Position numbers and translations under genes: made by a program
Notes under the pieces: generated by a model
The model's database searches: none
The model's input: the letters and a program-made list of their open reading frames with translations, nothing else
What the model was told of the DNA's origin: nothing
Origin: Pseudomonadota bacterium
Lineage (GTDB): Bacteria > Chloroflexota > UBA5177
NCBI GenBank assembly: GCA_021324655.1
Contig: JAJPIP010000037.1
Location: forward strand, 1-34,825
Direction of reading: 5' to 3'
DNA: 34,825 nt
In this document: positions 16,127-24,458 of the stretch, one piece after another
Position numbering within the stretch: the first letter of the stretch is position 1
Layout: the number at the start of each line of letters is the position of its first letter

Positions 16127-18976
16127 TTGATCCCGCACCGCCGTCCGCTGGCGGCACCAGCCTCCGCCTCGGCCCCTGCTCTTCTACTCGCCGCATCTCT
16201 CGTCGTGGCCGCGGCGGCAGTGGTCGGCCTGCATGTCGCCCGCGCCGACGTCTCTCTCCTGCTGACTCCATCGCAATGGGCAGCCGACGCCGCGGGACCG
16301 ACTCTCGATCAAATGTTCCCCCCGAACGGGTTCGCGATGCAGCACCCAGTTCTGGTGTGGTGGGGCACACTGGAATTGCTCGGGTTCCTGGCCTTCCCCA
16401 TCGCCGCGCTGTGGCTGCGCCGGCTCTGTGACTGCGGCTTCGTCATCGCCAAGACCGTCGGCGTCGTCCTCCTCGCGTGGTTCGTCTGGTTTCCGGTCAG
16501 TGTGGGCGTGGGCTTCTACGACAATACCGCCATTTTCTTCGCGCTCGGCGTCCTGTTCCTGATCTCCGGAACCGTCACACTGCTGAAGCGCGCGACGCTG
16601 GTTCGGGCCGTGCGCGATAACTGGCGTCTCATGTTGACGGCAGAAGCGGTCTTCGCCGCCGGCCTGGTGCTGTTTATCTTGCTGCGGCTGTGGTATCCGG
16701 ATCTCGGGCACCAGTTTTCACCGGTGTCCGGAACCAATGCCGGATCGGGTCGAATGGGTGAGAAGCAGATGGAGCTTGCCTTCCTGACGGCCACCGTGCG
16801 CAGCCGCGTCTTCCCACCCTACGACCCGTTCTACGCCCACGGCATCATCAATTACTACTATTACGGCTACGTGTTGGTCGGTACACTGTGCAAGCTGACC
16901 CACATCGCTCCGGTGGTCGGCTTCAATCTCGCCGTCGCGTCCCTCTTCCGACTCCTGCTGGGCACCGTCTTCACGATCGGCGCGTCTCTCACCCGCCGCA
17001 TCCTCCCCGGGCTGGTGTCGGCGCTGTTTGTCGGACTGATCGGCAATCTCGCCGGAGGCATTGCGTTCTGGAACGAACTCATTGCCGCCGGCTCACTGCA
17101 CTCGAGCGTTCCCGTCCTTGGCGGACTTGTCGACGGCATTTCGGGCTTGATTGCCGTTCTCGCCGGATCCGCTCGTTTGCCTGCCTACGACTTCTGGGGG
17201 CCGACGCGCATCATTCCGCCGGCTGGAATCGACTTCGCGGAATTCCCGTACTTCACGTATCTCTTCGGCGACCTACACGCGCATCTCATCGCCTATCCTC
17301 TGGTCGCCGCTCTGGCAGCGCTTGCGGTTCAACTCGTCCTGGAACACGACCAGTCCACGGCGCGGCTCGCCCTGTCGTCTCTCCTCGCCGGGCTGGTGCT
17401 GGCGGCGCTTCTCGCGACGAACCCCTGGGACTTCCCCACGGCGCTCGTGATCATCGCCATCGGGTCCGGCGTCGGCGGTTATGCCGTTCGGCGGCGGCTC
17501 AGCGTCGCCTGGCTCACACGCTCCGCGTGCTGGCTGGTCACGCCGGCGGCGCTGGCCGTCGTCTTTGCCTTCCCCTTCGAGGCGCACTACCAGACCGTCT
17601 TCGCGAGTGGTATCGGCACCACCAGTGGCATCGCGGCCTCCAGTCTGCAGGGCCTGTGTAGTGGCAACCCCGCTCCTTGCAGTCAGGTCGTGCACGACAT
17701 CCTGGCCACGCCGCTCAGCGTCTACCTCCAGCAGTTTGGTCTCTTCGCCTTTATCCTCCTCTCATATCTGCTGGTTCTGCTGGGCATGGAGGCAGGCGGT
17801 CTCGACTGGATTCGGCGCTCCGCGCGCGCCGCGCAATTCGCACACTACTATCGTGACCGTCTCGCCCACGTCCGCCATGCGTTTCGGGTCGCCCGCCGGC
17901 TTTCGCCACGTCGTCCGGCCCCGGTCGATGGGGCGATTGCCGCGGGTGCGCTGATACTTATTGCCGGCCTCCTTGTATACGGGTACGTCCTGATGGCCTT
18001 CCTTGCTCTGTGGGGCGCTCTGGCCGTCTTGCTGTTGCTCCGGCTGGGACCGGCACTTGATCGCGCCGAACTCTTTATCCTGGCGCTCGTGCTGGTTCCA
18101 CTCGGAATCTCTTTCCTCACGCAGCCGTTCTATATCCGTGACTTCCTGGACGGCGGTGCCGCCTTCCGGATGAACACCATCTTCAAGTTCTACAACCAGG
18201 TCTGGCTGTTGCTCGCGGTGTTATCCGCAACCTCGCTCACGTTTCTCGCTCGGCGGGTTGTCGCAACCCGGACCAGGGTTCCAGAACCACGTCCGGAACC
18301 CGTTCTCGTGGGAGCGCCCGCTCTTCTCGCTCCCCCACCTCAAGCCGAAACAGAGAGTGGCCAGGAGCAACAGCATCCCCTCTGGACCTTCGTCCAGCGC
18401 TACCCCGTGTGGGGCGCGGCGTTCGCCGTCCTGCTTGCCGCCTCCGTGGTATACACCGGCGCGGGCACAGTCGCCCGTGAGACCTACCGCACAACCTGGC
18501 TACCGGAAAGTGCCGTTCCGCTCACACTTGACGGCATGGCCTTCATGCGAGTTGCCTATCCAGGCGACTTTCACGCTATTACCTGGCTGAACGGCCATGC
18601 GGCCGGCGCGCAGGTGATCGCGGAGGCGTACGACTGTAATTCCACGTACAACTGGTACTCGCGCGTCGCGACGTTCACCGGACTGCCGGATATCGTCAAC
18701 GGCTACCATGAGGACGAGCAGCGTCCCTTTGGCAGGTGCGTGGATCCGCGCACCGCCGACCTGAAGACCCTCTACAGTACCAGCTCGCCTTCCACTGCCT
18801 GGAGCATCATTCACCGTTACGGCGTCCGCTATATCTACGTCGGATTCCTGGAGCGGCATTGCCTGGATGTCTGCTACCCGAGGGCGGGCCTCGCTAAGTT
18901 TGATCGTATGGTCGGTCACGGGCTGCGCCTCGCCTATCACTGGCAGGACACCGACATCTACGAGGTGACCGCATGA
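16127..18976 (+). CDS. DUF2298 (Chlor_Arch_YYY) large polytopic membrane protein, first of a pair
   Basis: About 949 residues with some 18-20 hydrophobic segments. NYYYYGY is at residues 242-248. Further landmarks are EKQMELAFLTA and PPYDPFY before it, PTRIIPP and EFPYFTYLFGDLHAH ending near 386, NPWDFPT, and RMNTIFKFYNQVWLLLA, all hallmarks of the family. Family members resemble GT-C glycosyltransferases in topology, but no activity is established. A long extracytoplasmic C-terminal part follows the last helices. TTG 16127 is preferred because GGAAGAGAG lies 5 bases upstream; TTG 16085 sits in the loop of the terminator hairpin. Its stop overlaps the start of the second paralogue in ATGA. 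Confidence 0.88.
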   Translation: MIPHRRPLAAPASASAPALLLAASLVVAAAAVVGLHVARADVSLLLTPSQWAADAAGPTLDQMFPPNGFAMQHPVLVWWGTLELLGFLAFPIAALWLRRLCDCGFVIAKTVGVVLLAWFVWFPVSVGVGFYDNTAIFFALGVLFLISGTVTLLKRATLVRAVRDNWRLMLTAEAVFAAGLVLFILLRLWYPDLGHQFSPVSGTNAGSGRMGEKQMELAFLTATVRSRVFPPYDPFYAHGIINYYYYGYVLVGTLCKLTHIAPVVGFNLAVASLFRLLLGTVFTIGASLTRRILPGLVSALFVGLIGNLAGGIAFWNELIAAGSLHSSVPVLGGLVDGISGLIAVLAGSARLPAYDFWGPTRIIPPAGIDFAEFPYFTYLFGDLHAHLIAYPLVAALAALAVQLVLEHDQSTARLALSSLLAGLVLAALLATNPWDFPTALVIIAIGSGVGGYAVRRRLSVAWLTRSACWLVTPAALAVVFAFPFEAHYQTVFASGIGTTSGIAASSLQGLCSGNPAPCSQVVHDILATPLSVYLQQFGLFAFILLSYLLVLLGMEAGGLDWIRRSARAAQFAHYYRDRLAHVRHAFRVARRLSPRRPAPVDGAIAAGALILIAGLLVYGYVLMAFLALWGALAVLLLLRLGPALDRAELFILALVLVPLGISFLTQPFYIRDFLDGGAAFRMNTIFKFYNQVWLLLAVLSATSLTFLARRVVATRTRVPEPRPEPVLVGAPALLAPPPQAETESGQEQQHPLWTFVQRYPVWGAAFAVLLAASVVYTGAGTVARETYRTTWLPESAVPLTLDGMAFMRVAYPGDFHAITWLNGHAAGAQVIAEAYDCNSTYNWYSRVATFTGLPDIVNGYHEDEQRPFGRCVDPRTADLKTLYSTSSPSTAWSIIHRYGVRYIYVGFLERHCLDVCYPRAGLAKFDRMVGHGLRLAYHWQDTDIYEVTA

Positions 18977-21240
18977 ACGTCGTCACCTGGATCGTCGCGC
19001 TCGAGATCCTCTCACTCGCCTTTCTGCCCCTCACTTTCTGGGCAATGGGCGCTCTGCCGGACCGCGGCTACATCTTCGCGCGCATCCTTGGCCTGCTGCT
19101 CGTCACCTATGTGACCTGGCTGATCGGTCTCGTCATCCCGATCGGCTCCTCTCCCGTGCTTCCGGCTGCCGTTCTCCTTCTCTCAGCCGGCATAGGTTGG
19201 TGGCGCTGGGGAGGCGACGTAGTTTCCGGCGTGCGCCGGCTGCGGGGCGTGATCCTGGTCGAAGAAGGCATCTTCTTGGTGGCACTGGTCATCTGGAGTG
19301 TCTTGCGCGTGTACTCGCTCGGAAGCGCCATCAACCACACCGAGCAATTCATGGACATGGCGCTGTTGAATGCCTCGTATCACAGCGCATCCTATCCGCC
19401 GTATGACCCGTGGATGAGCGGCCTCTCCGTCCACTACTACTACCTGGGCTATATGCTCTTCGCCACCCTGGGCAAACTGGCGTTGACGCCGCCTGCGGTT
19501 GCCTTCAATCTCGCGAACTCGACCATCGTGGCGTGCGTGGCCGGGGCTGCTTACTCACTCGGGTACGCTCTGACGCGACGTCTCTCGTGGGCTGCCCTGG
19601 CGCCTCTCTTCGTGGGCTTCATCGGTAACTGGCATGCGGCGCTCTGGGAAGCAGCGCATGGCGCCTGTGCGACGACCGGAACCTTCTACGGTTGGTTCTG
19701 GCCCAGCACGCGCGTCCTGGGCAGCGGAGCGACGCTTGCCAACTGGGGTAGTCCCCCGGCACCGTGCACCGCCCCGTATACCGCGATCACCGAGTATCCG
19801 CTGTTCAGTTTCATCCTGGGCGACCTCCATCCCCACGTGATGGCGCTACCTTTCGTGCTTCTCGTTTTGGGGCTCGCGGCGTCGATTCTGTTGTCCGAGG
19901 GGGCATGGGATGCGCGCAAAGATGCTGGTCGGTTTGTCCTGCTCGCGGTCGCGGCGGGCGCCCTCTTCGGCATCAACAGCTGGGATTTCCCTACCTATCT
20001 CTCGGTGGTGGTAGCGGCCATCATCGCACACGCCTACCTGCATGACGACTCGCCACGCTGGTGGCAACGGCCCGTCGTGACATGCGTAGGATTGGCCATC
20101 CTGGCGGTCGTCCTGTATGCCCCTTTCTACGTCGAGTTACGCGGACTCAGTCACGGGATCGGTCGGGTGACGACGCCGACGGACTTCTTCGAATTCATCC
20201 AGGTCTTTGGCCTGTTCGCACTGGCAATCGCTCTGCTCCTCAGCAGCCTGGGGCTGCTCCTGCAACCGGCCGCCGAGGACGCGGAAGAAAGCACGGCAGT
20301 CCCCGAGTTGATCGGCGAGAGCGGTCAGGCATCGGACGGACTGATCCTCACGGTGTCGGCCGCGGCCATTCTCGTCGCCGGGATTCTGCTACACGCCATC
20401 GTGCTGGCCCTGCTCCTGCTGGCAGCCGCCGGGGCGCTCATCCTTCTCTACCGCGTCCTGAATGCCGAGCAGCCGAATCGTGGTGATGCGCTGGCTCTTA
20501 TTCTGGTCATCGTGGGCGTTGCCGCCGTCGCGCTGCCGGAGCTCGTCTATCTGCGCGATGCCTTTGACAACTCCGCACTGTATCGCATGAATACCGTGTT
20601 CAAGTTCTATTACCAGGGCTGGATCCTGCTTGGCGTCGCCGCCGCGTACGGCGCATACCGATCGTGGATCGTTCTGCCCCGCCTCGTCCCGGCCGCTGCA
20701 GCGCGGAGTACCCTCGTCGCGGTCGCGGCGGGAACGGCGGCCGCCGGCATCTATACGTTCTGGACGCCCACGACGAATGTCGCGGCCGGCCCCCAGTCGC
20801 TCGACGGCTCAGCCTGGGTCGCCCAGCAACACCCCGGCGACGCCGCCGGTATCCACTGGCTGGAGGCGCATGTGTCGGGCAGTCCGACCATTCTTGAGGC
20901 GGTGGGAGCTCCCGGCTCACCTGGTGGGGACTACACTCCTCCTGCTGCCGAGTACTCGACCTTTACCGGCCTGCCGACAGTCATGGGCTGGACTGGACAC
21001 GAGGAGCAGTGGGGGCGGTCCTCGGCCACCGTCGGCGGCCGGGAATCGGATGTCGTGACTATCTACAAGTCGCTCGACTGGCCCCACGCCGCCTCGCTGC
21101 TGCACGAGTACCGGATTCAATACGTGGTCGTGGGCTCGAATGAGCAGGCCCTGTATGGCAACTCCGGCGGCCTCAACAAGTTCGGGCAGCACATGCGTAC
21201 GGCGTTTTCGGCACCGGGGATTACCATCTATACGTGGTGA
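18973..21240 (+). CDS. DUF2298 (Chlor_Arch_YYY) membrane protein, second of a pair
   Basis: A 755-residue polytopic protein, paralogous to the preceding gene and sharing its motifs in the same order: EQFMDMALLNA and PPYDPW, HYYYLGY (154-160), PSTRVLG, EYPLFSFILGDLHPH (ending at 288), NSWDFPT, RMNTVFKFYYQGWILLG, and a C-terminal soluble region with FTGLPTVMGWTGHEEQW. It is shorter because the first 100-200 residues and internal loops are reduced. It starts in an ATGA overlap, indicating coupled synthesis and perhaps a complex of the two. A GT-C-like transferase role on the outer face is an inference from topology and neighbourhood. Confidence 0.9.
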   Translation: MNVVTWIVALEILSLAFLPLTFWAMGALPDRGYIFARILGLLLVTYVTWLIGLVIPIGSSPVLPAAVLLLSAGIGWWRWGGDVVSGVRRLRGVILVEEGIFLVALVIWSVLRVYSLGSAINHTEQFMDMALLNASYHSASYPPYDPWMSGLSVHYYYLGYMLFATLGKLALTPPAVAFNLANSTIVACVAGAAYSLGYALTRRLSWAALAPLFVGFIGNWHAALWEAAHGACATTGTFYGWFWPSTRVLGSGATLANWGSPPAPCTAPYTAITEYPLFSFILGDLHPHVMALPFVLLVLGLAASILLSEGAWDARKDAGRFVLLAVAAGALFGINSWDFPTYLSVVVAAIIAHAYLHDDSPRWWQRPVVTCVGLAILAVVLYAPFYVELRGLSHGIGRVTTPTDFFEFIQVFGLFALAIALLLSSLGLLLQPAAEDAEESTAVPELIGESGQASDGLILTVSAAAILVAGILLHAIVLALLLLAAAGALILLYRVLNAEQPNRGDALALILVIVGVAAVALPELVYLRDAFDNSALYRMNTVFKFYYQGWILLGVAAAYGAYRSWIVLPRLVPAAAARSTLVAVAAGTAAAGIYTFWTPTTNVAAGPQSLDGSAWVAQQHPGDAAGIHWLEAHVSGSPTILEAVGAPGSPGGDYTPPAAEYSTFTGLPTVMGWTGHEEQWGRSSATVGGRESDVVTIYKSLDWPHAASLLHEYRIQYVVVGSNEQALYGNSGGLNKFGQHMRTAFSAPGITIYTW

Positions 21241-21249
21241 TGAGCGCGG

Positions 21250-21255
21250 TATAAT
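21250..21255 (+). promoter_or_regulatory. TATAAT box upstream of hflX
   Basis: A perfect TATAAT lies 10 bases after the DUF2298 stop codon. No convincing -35 is present at 16-19 bases, so promoter use is uncertain. A start near 21262 would place the terminator hairpin at 21277-21300 inside the hflX leader. Confidence 0.3.
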
Positions 21256-21276
21256 GGATCGTCAAGAGTATGTGAC

Positions 21277-21300
21277 GGCAGCCAGAAGGCTGCCATTTTT
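21277..21300 (+). terminator. intrinsic terminator after the DUF2298 operon
   Basis: GGCAGCC (21277-21283), loop AGAA, GGCTGCC (21288-21294), then ATTTTTATT. The 7-base GC-rich stem and U-run are typical of rho-independent termination. It is 36 bases past the DUF2298 stop and 12 bases before the hflX ATG, so it may also affect hflX expression. Confidence 0.8.
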
Positions 21301-21312
21301 ATTCGGGAGACG

Positions 21313-22569
21313 ATGCAGACCGAGCTATCGCAAGAGGCGCCCCGTGCCGTCCTGCTGGGTGCGGATACCTCTGACGGCTGGAACATTGATGATTCACTCG
21401 CGGAGCTCGCCCGGCTTGCCGACACTGCCGGCGTGGACGTCGTGGGTGACGTGGCGCAGCGTGTCCGTGAACCCCAGCCGCGGTCGTACCTGGGAAAGGG
21501 AAAGATCACCGAGCTACGTCAGCAGAAGGGGACCCTGCACTTCGACACAGTCATTGCCGACGACGAGCTGACGCCCGCGCAGCAACGTTACCTCGAGAGC
21601 ACGCTGGACGTTCAGGTGCTGGACCGAACGGCCATCATTCTCCACATCTTTGCCCAGCATGCCCGGACCCGTGAGGGCCGACTGCAGGTCGAGCTGGCTC
21701 AGTATCGCTATCGTCTGCCGCGACTCACGGGACGCGGTGTTGAGCTCTCTCGCCTCGGAGCCGGTATCAATACCCGGGGACCCGGTGAAACCAAGCTGGA
21801 GAGCGACCGGCGACGAATTCGGCATCGCATCGCCGAACTGAATCGCGATATCGAGCAGGTCCGTTCGTTCCGCGCACTGCACCGCCGCCAGCGCCGCGCG
21901 TCTGGCATTCCGGTCGTCGCGCTCGTCGGCTACACCAACGCCGGCAAGTCCACGCTGATGAACGCGCTGACCGGTGCGGGTGTTCTGAGCAGTGACCGGC
22001 TCTTTGCCACCCTCGATCCGACCACCCGGCGGCTTGACCTCCCCAATCATCAAGAGATCTTGCTGACCGACACCGTGGGTTTCATTCAGAAATTGCCGAC
22101 CGATCTGGTGGCGGCCTTCCGCGCCACGCTCGAGGAAGTCGCTGAGGCGGACGTGATCCTGCACGTCATCGACGCCTCGCATCCGCAATTGGAGGAGCAG
22201 GCGGAAGCGGTGGAGGACGAGCTGGAATCTCTGGGGGCTGAGAACAAGCCACGCATCACCGTGCTGAACAAGGCCGATCTGGTGCCGCCGGAGCGTATTC
22301 CTTTCCTGCGGCGCCGATTTCCCTCGCCTGTCGTGGCATCGGCTGTCAGCGGGACAGGACTAGACGCCCTGCGAGCCGCTCTAGCGGACCGTGTTTCCGG
22401 TTCCTTCGTTCCGGTCAAAGTGACGATACCATACACCGCGGCGCGATATGTCTCGCTCTTCCGGGAGCGCGGCATGGTGGAACGGGAGGATCATCGCGCG
22501 GAGGGAACGGTCATCACCGGACGGCTGCCCGTCAACTTGCTGCCCAGTTTTCAGCCGTATCTCGCATAG
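21313..22569 (+). CDS. hflX: ribosome-associated GTPase HflX
   Basis: A 418-residue HflX-family GTPase, which in characterised bacteria binds 50S subunits or stalled 70S ribosomes and splits them after stress. The N-terminal domain ends in the signature GAGINTRGPGETKLESDRRR (149-168), followed by a coiled-coil linker. The G domain has G1 GYTNAGKS (206-213), a switch region with FATLDPTTR (231-239), G3 DTVGF (253-257) and G4 NKAD (319-322). It ends in a compact C-terminal domain of usual length. ATG 21313 has GGGAG close upstream. It is preceded by a terminator hairpin and may have its own promoter. Confidence 0.96.
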   Translation: MQTELSQEAPRAVLLGADTSDGWNIDDSLAELARLADTAGVDVVGDVAQRVREPQPRSYLGKGKITELRQQKGTLHFDTVIADDELTPAQQRYLESTLDVQVLDRTAIILHIFAQHARTREGRLQVELAQYRYRLPRLTGRGVELSRLGAGINTRGPGETKLESDRRRIRHRIAELNRDIEQVRSFRALHRRQRRASGIPVVALVGYTNAGKSTLMNALTGAGVLSSDRLFATLDPTTRRLDLPNHQEILLTDTVGFIQKLPTDLVAAFRATLEEVAEADVILHVIDASHPQLEEQAEAVEDELESLGAENKPRITVLNKADLVPPERIPFLRRRFPSPVVASAVSGTGLDALRAALADRVSGSFVPVKVTIPYTAARYVSLFRERGMVEREDHRAEGTVITGRLPVNLLPSFQPYLA

Positions 22570-22610
22570 TTCTACCCGGCCCGCAGAGGTCCCATCACCA
22601 TCAAGGTCGG

Positions 22611-23144
22611 TCACGAGGATTGTTCGGCTGATGGAACGCGGGGCGGGACAGCCGGCAGGCGTGTTGGGCCGTGATGCAACATGCGCCCAAGCAGTGTCGG
22701 GCGCCGGCGGGAACGAGCGATGGAGAGGATATCGGCCACGTCGTCCGGCGGGATGTCGACCTCGCGGCGCTCGGAACTGTCCCCCGCGATGAAAGAGACC
22801 ATGAGCACCAGATCGGAGCATAGCAGGATCACTCGACAAGCCCCCTCAAAGTCCAGCTCATAGCCGACAGCCCGCAGCACATCGGCGTAGCGTGCGACAT
22901 GGCCACCGGAGACCGGGGAGAGGCAGTCCCGGCTCTGTCGCCGCGATCGAGCCCGGATCATGGCGTCGACGCGTTCGTCCAGGGCGACGCGCGTGAAATG
23001 GGTCTCGGGCTGTCCTCGGCGCGTGACTTCGAATCCATCGGTCGTCTCGACAATCGTGAAGTGTCGCGCACCCTGCTCGTCCAACCACTGCCCGAGTCCG
23101 CGCAACGCCCGTTGATAGCGGTCGCCCTCTTCACCTCGCATCAC
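22611..23144 (-). CDS. protein of unknown function coupled to the sugar-phosphate transferase
   Basis: A 177-residue soluble protein. Its ATG overlaps the stop of the upstream MraY/WecA-like gene (ATGA, 23141-23144), so the two are co-translated. The N-terminal part (GDRYQRALRGLGQWLDEQG) is helical, the middle contains a hydrophobic strand-rich stretch (GACRVILLCSDLVLMVSFI), and the last 30 residues are proline/arginine-rich. No domain is recognised. Coupling hints at a partner or regulator role for lipid-linked sugar priming, but this is only positional. Confidence 0.65.
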   Translation of the reverse strand: MMRGEEGDRYQRALRGLGQWLDEQGARHFTIVETTDGFEVTRRGQPETHFTRVALDERVDAMIRARSRRQSRDCLSPVSGGHVARYADVLRAVGYELDFEGACRVILLCSDLVLMVSFIAGDSSERREVDIPPDDVADILSIARSRRRPTLLGRMLHHGPTRLPAVPPRVPSAEQSS

Positions 23145-24265
23145 TCTCCCTCGACCATCCTGTCCGCCTCCTCATGCGCCGGCCACAAAGCGCGCTGCAT
23201 CACTCCCGATACCTCGTCACCGATCCAGGATCGGCGCCGCGTGTACTCCTCCTCCGACCGGACCAGCGCCCACAAAGCGCCGCAGCAGGCGCAGACTACT
23301 GCCGCGACGGCCACGTGAACGCCCCGGTCCGTCGTCGCCCATGTACAGGCGAGGATCGCGCCGACGACCGGAAGCACTATGTAGAGGAGAGCCGCGCCGT
23401 CGTGGCGCCACCCGGCCGCGACAAGCCGATGAAAGAGAAATGTGCGGTGTCCGACAAAAATGCTCTCGCCCTCTCGGAGGCGTCGCAGTACGGTGAATCC
23501 GGCATCGAAGACTGCGGGCCACACGAGTAAGACACCGGCCAGAGCCAGTCGAGGATCGGCAGGTGCCGCCATCACCGGCAAGACGGCGAACGTATAGCCA
23601 AGGAACGTGCTGCCGACATCGCCCATGAAGATCCTGGCAGGGTGCCAGTTGAGCACCAGAAAGCCCGCGGTGCTACCCGCAATGATCACACCCATCGCGG
23701 AGAAGAGTGAGCTACCGGCCAGGAGACCGAGAGCCACCCAGCCCCAACCGGCGGCCGTGGCTTGCCCACCGAGTAGACCGTCCAGACCATCCATGAAGTT
23801 GTAGGCGTTGATCAGCCCGACGATCCAGAGGACGGTCACAGGTCCGCCGACCGCGCCGAGATGAATCACGCCTATCACCGGCATGACGATCGTGTTCCAA
23901 CAAACGTACGCGTTCACGAAGAAGATCGCCACGCCGACGTGCACCAGCATGCGGAGCGAAACGGCAAGGTGTCCGACGTCGTCAAGGAATCCGGTGACCG
24001 CGATTATGCCGGCCCCGAGCATAAAAGTCTCAGCATGCAGCCCGGTCAACTGGTGCCCGGACAGGCCGAGGAGCGCCCAGGCCGCCATGGCGACGACGAC
24101 GATTCCGACGCCACCGCCTACCGGCACGACGCCGCGGTGCGAACTCCTCTCGTTGGCTTCCGCGACCAGACCGAGCCGCATCGAGTAGCGAAGTACGAGC
24201 GAAACGCCGAGCCAGCTTAAGATCGCCACAGTCGCGAAGGCAAGCAGAAGGCGGATCGCTTCCAT
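23141..24265 (-). CDS. MraY/WecA-family polyprenyl-phosphate sugar-1-phosphate transferase
   Basis: A 374-residue membrane protein with about 10-11 helices. The conserved cytoplasmic loops are present: GFLDD (92-96, Asp95/Asp96), NAYNFMDGLDGL (153-164), RIFMGDVGSTFLGY (211-224) and the basic loop HRTFLFHRL (273-281), which corresponds to the HxxxxHR-type motif of WecA/WbpL/TagO enzymes. Such enzymes load a HexNAc-1-phosphate (often GlcNAc) from a UDP-sugar onto undecaprenyl phosphate, the priming step for surface glycans. The wording is closer to WecA/WbpL than to MraY. ATG 24265 has GGGGGGAAAG upstream and a near-consensus promoter further up. Confidence 0.9.
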   Translation of the reverse strand: MEAIRLLLAFATVAILSWLGVSLVLRYSMRLGLVAEANERSSHRGVVPVGGGVGIVVVAMAAWALLGLSGHQLTGLHAETFMLGAGIIAVTGFLDDVGHLAVSLRMLVHVGVAIFFVNAYVCWNTIVMPVIGVIHLGAVGGPVTVLWIVGLINAYNFMDGLDGLLGGQATAAGWGWVALGLLAGSSLFSAMGVIIAGSTAGFLVLNWHPARIFMGDVGSTFLGYTFAVLPVMAAPADPRLALAGVLLVWPAVFDAGFTVLRRLREGESIFVGHRTFLFHRLVAAGWRHDGAALLYIVLPVVGAILACTWATTDRGVHVAVAAVVCACCGALWALVRSEEEYTRRRSWIGDEVSGVMQRALWPAHEEADRMVEGE

Positions 24266-24324
24266 GTCCGCTTTCCCCCCGGTGTCCGCCCGAGAGCGGC
24301 GACCAAACCGTGTAGGCTGCGGCG

Positions 24325-24353
24325 ATTGTAGGGGGCAGGAGCGGGGCAGTCAA
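24325..24353 (-). promoter_or_regulatory. promoter of the sugar-phosphate transferase operon
   Basis: On the minus strand TTGACT (24353-24348), a 17-base spacer and TACAAT (24330-24325) form the best sigma70-type promoter in the window. The start site would be near 24318, giving a roughly 53-base leader to the ATG at 24265. Confidence 0.75.
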
Positions 24354-24440
24354 TTCCTCTTAGGACCACTTGACGCCACTGTGGTGTCGTTACACATGCG
24401 CCTGATGCGCCGGCATCTGCCGCATCGGCCCGCCATTACC

Positions 24441-24449
24441 TGGTACTAT
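24441..24449 (+). promoter_or_regulatory. extended -10 element of the amidase gene
   Basis: TGGTACTAT matches the extended -10 pattern TGnTAnnAT. Transcription would start near 24456, only about 3 bases before ATG 24459, implying a leaderless or near-leaderless mRNA; no Shine-Dalgarno is seen before that ATG. A TTGACG at 24370 is too far away to be its -35. Confidence 0.4.
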
Positions 24450-24458
24450 GCGGCGTCG

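Noticed and set aside
24264-24458. An N-terminal extension of the amidase by 65 codons
   Set aside because: It would cross the minus-strand promoter of the transferase operon and bury the signal peptide; no ribosome site supports it.
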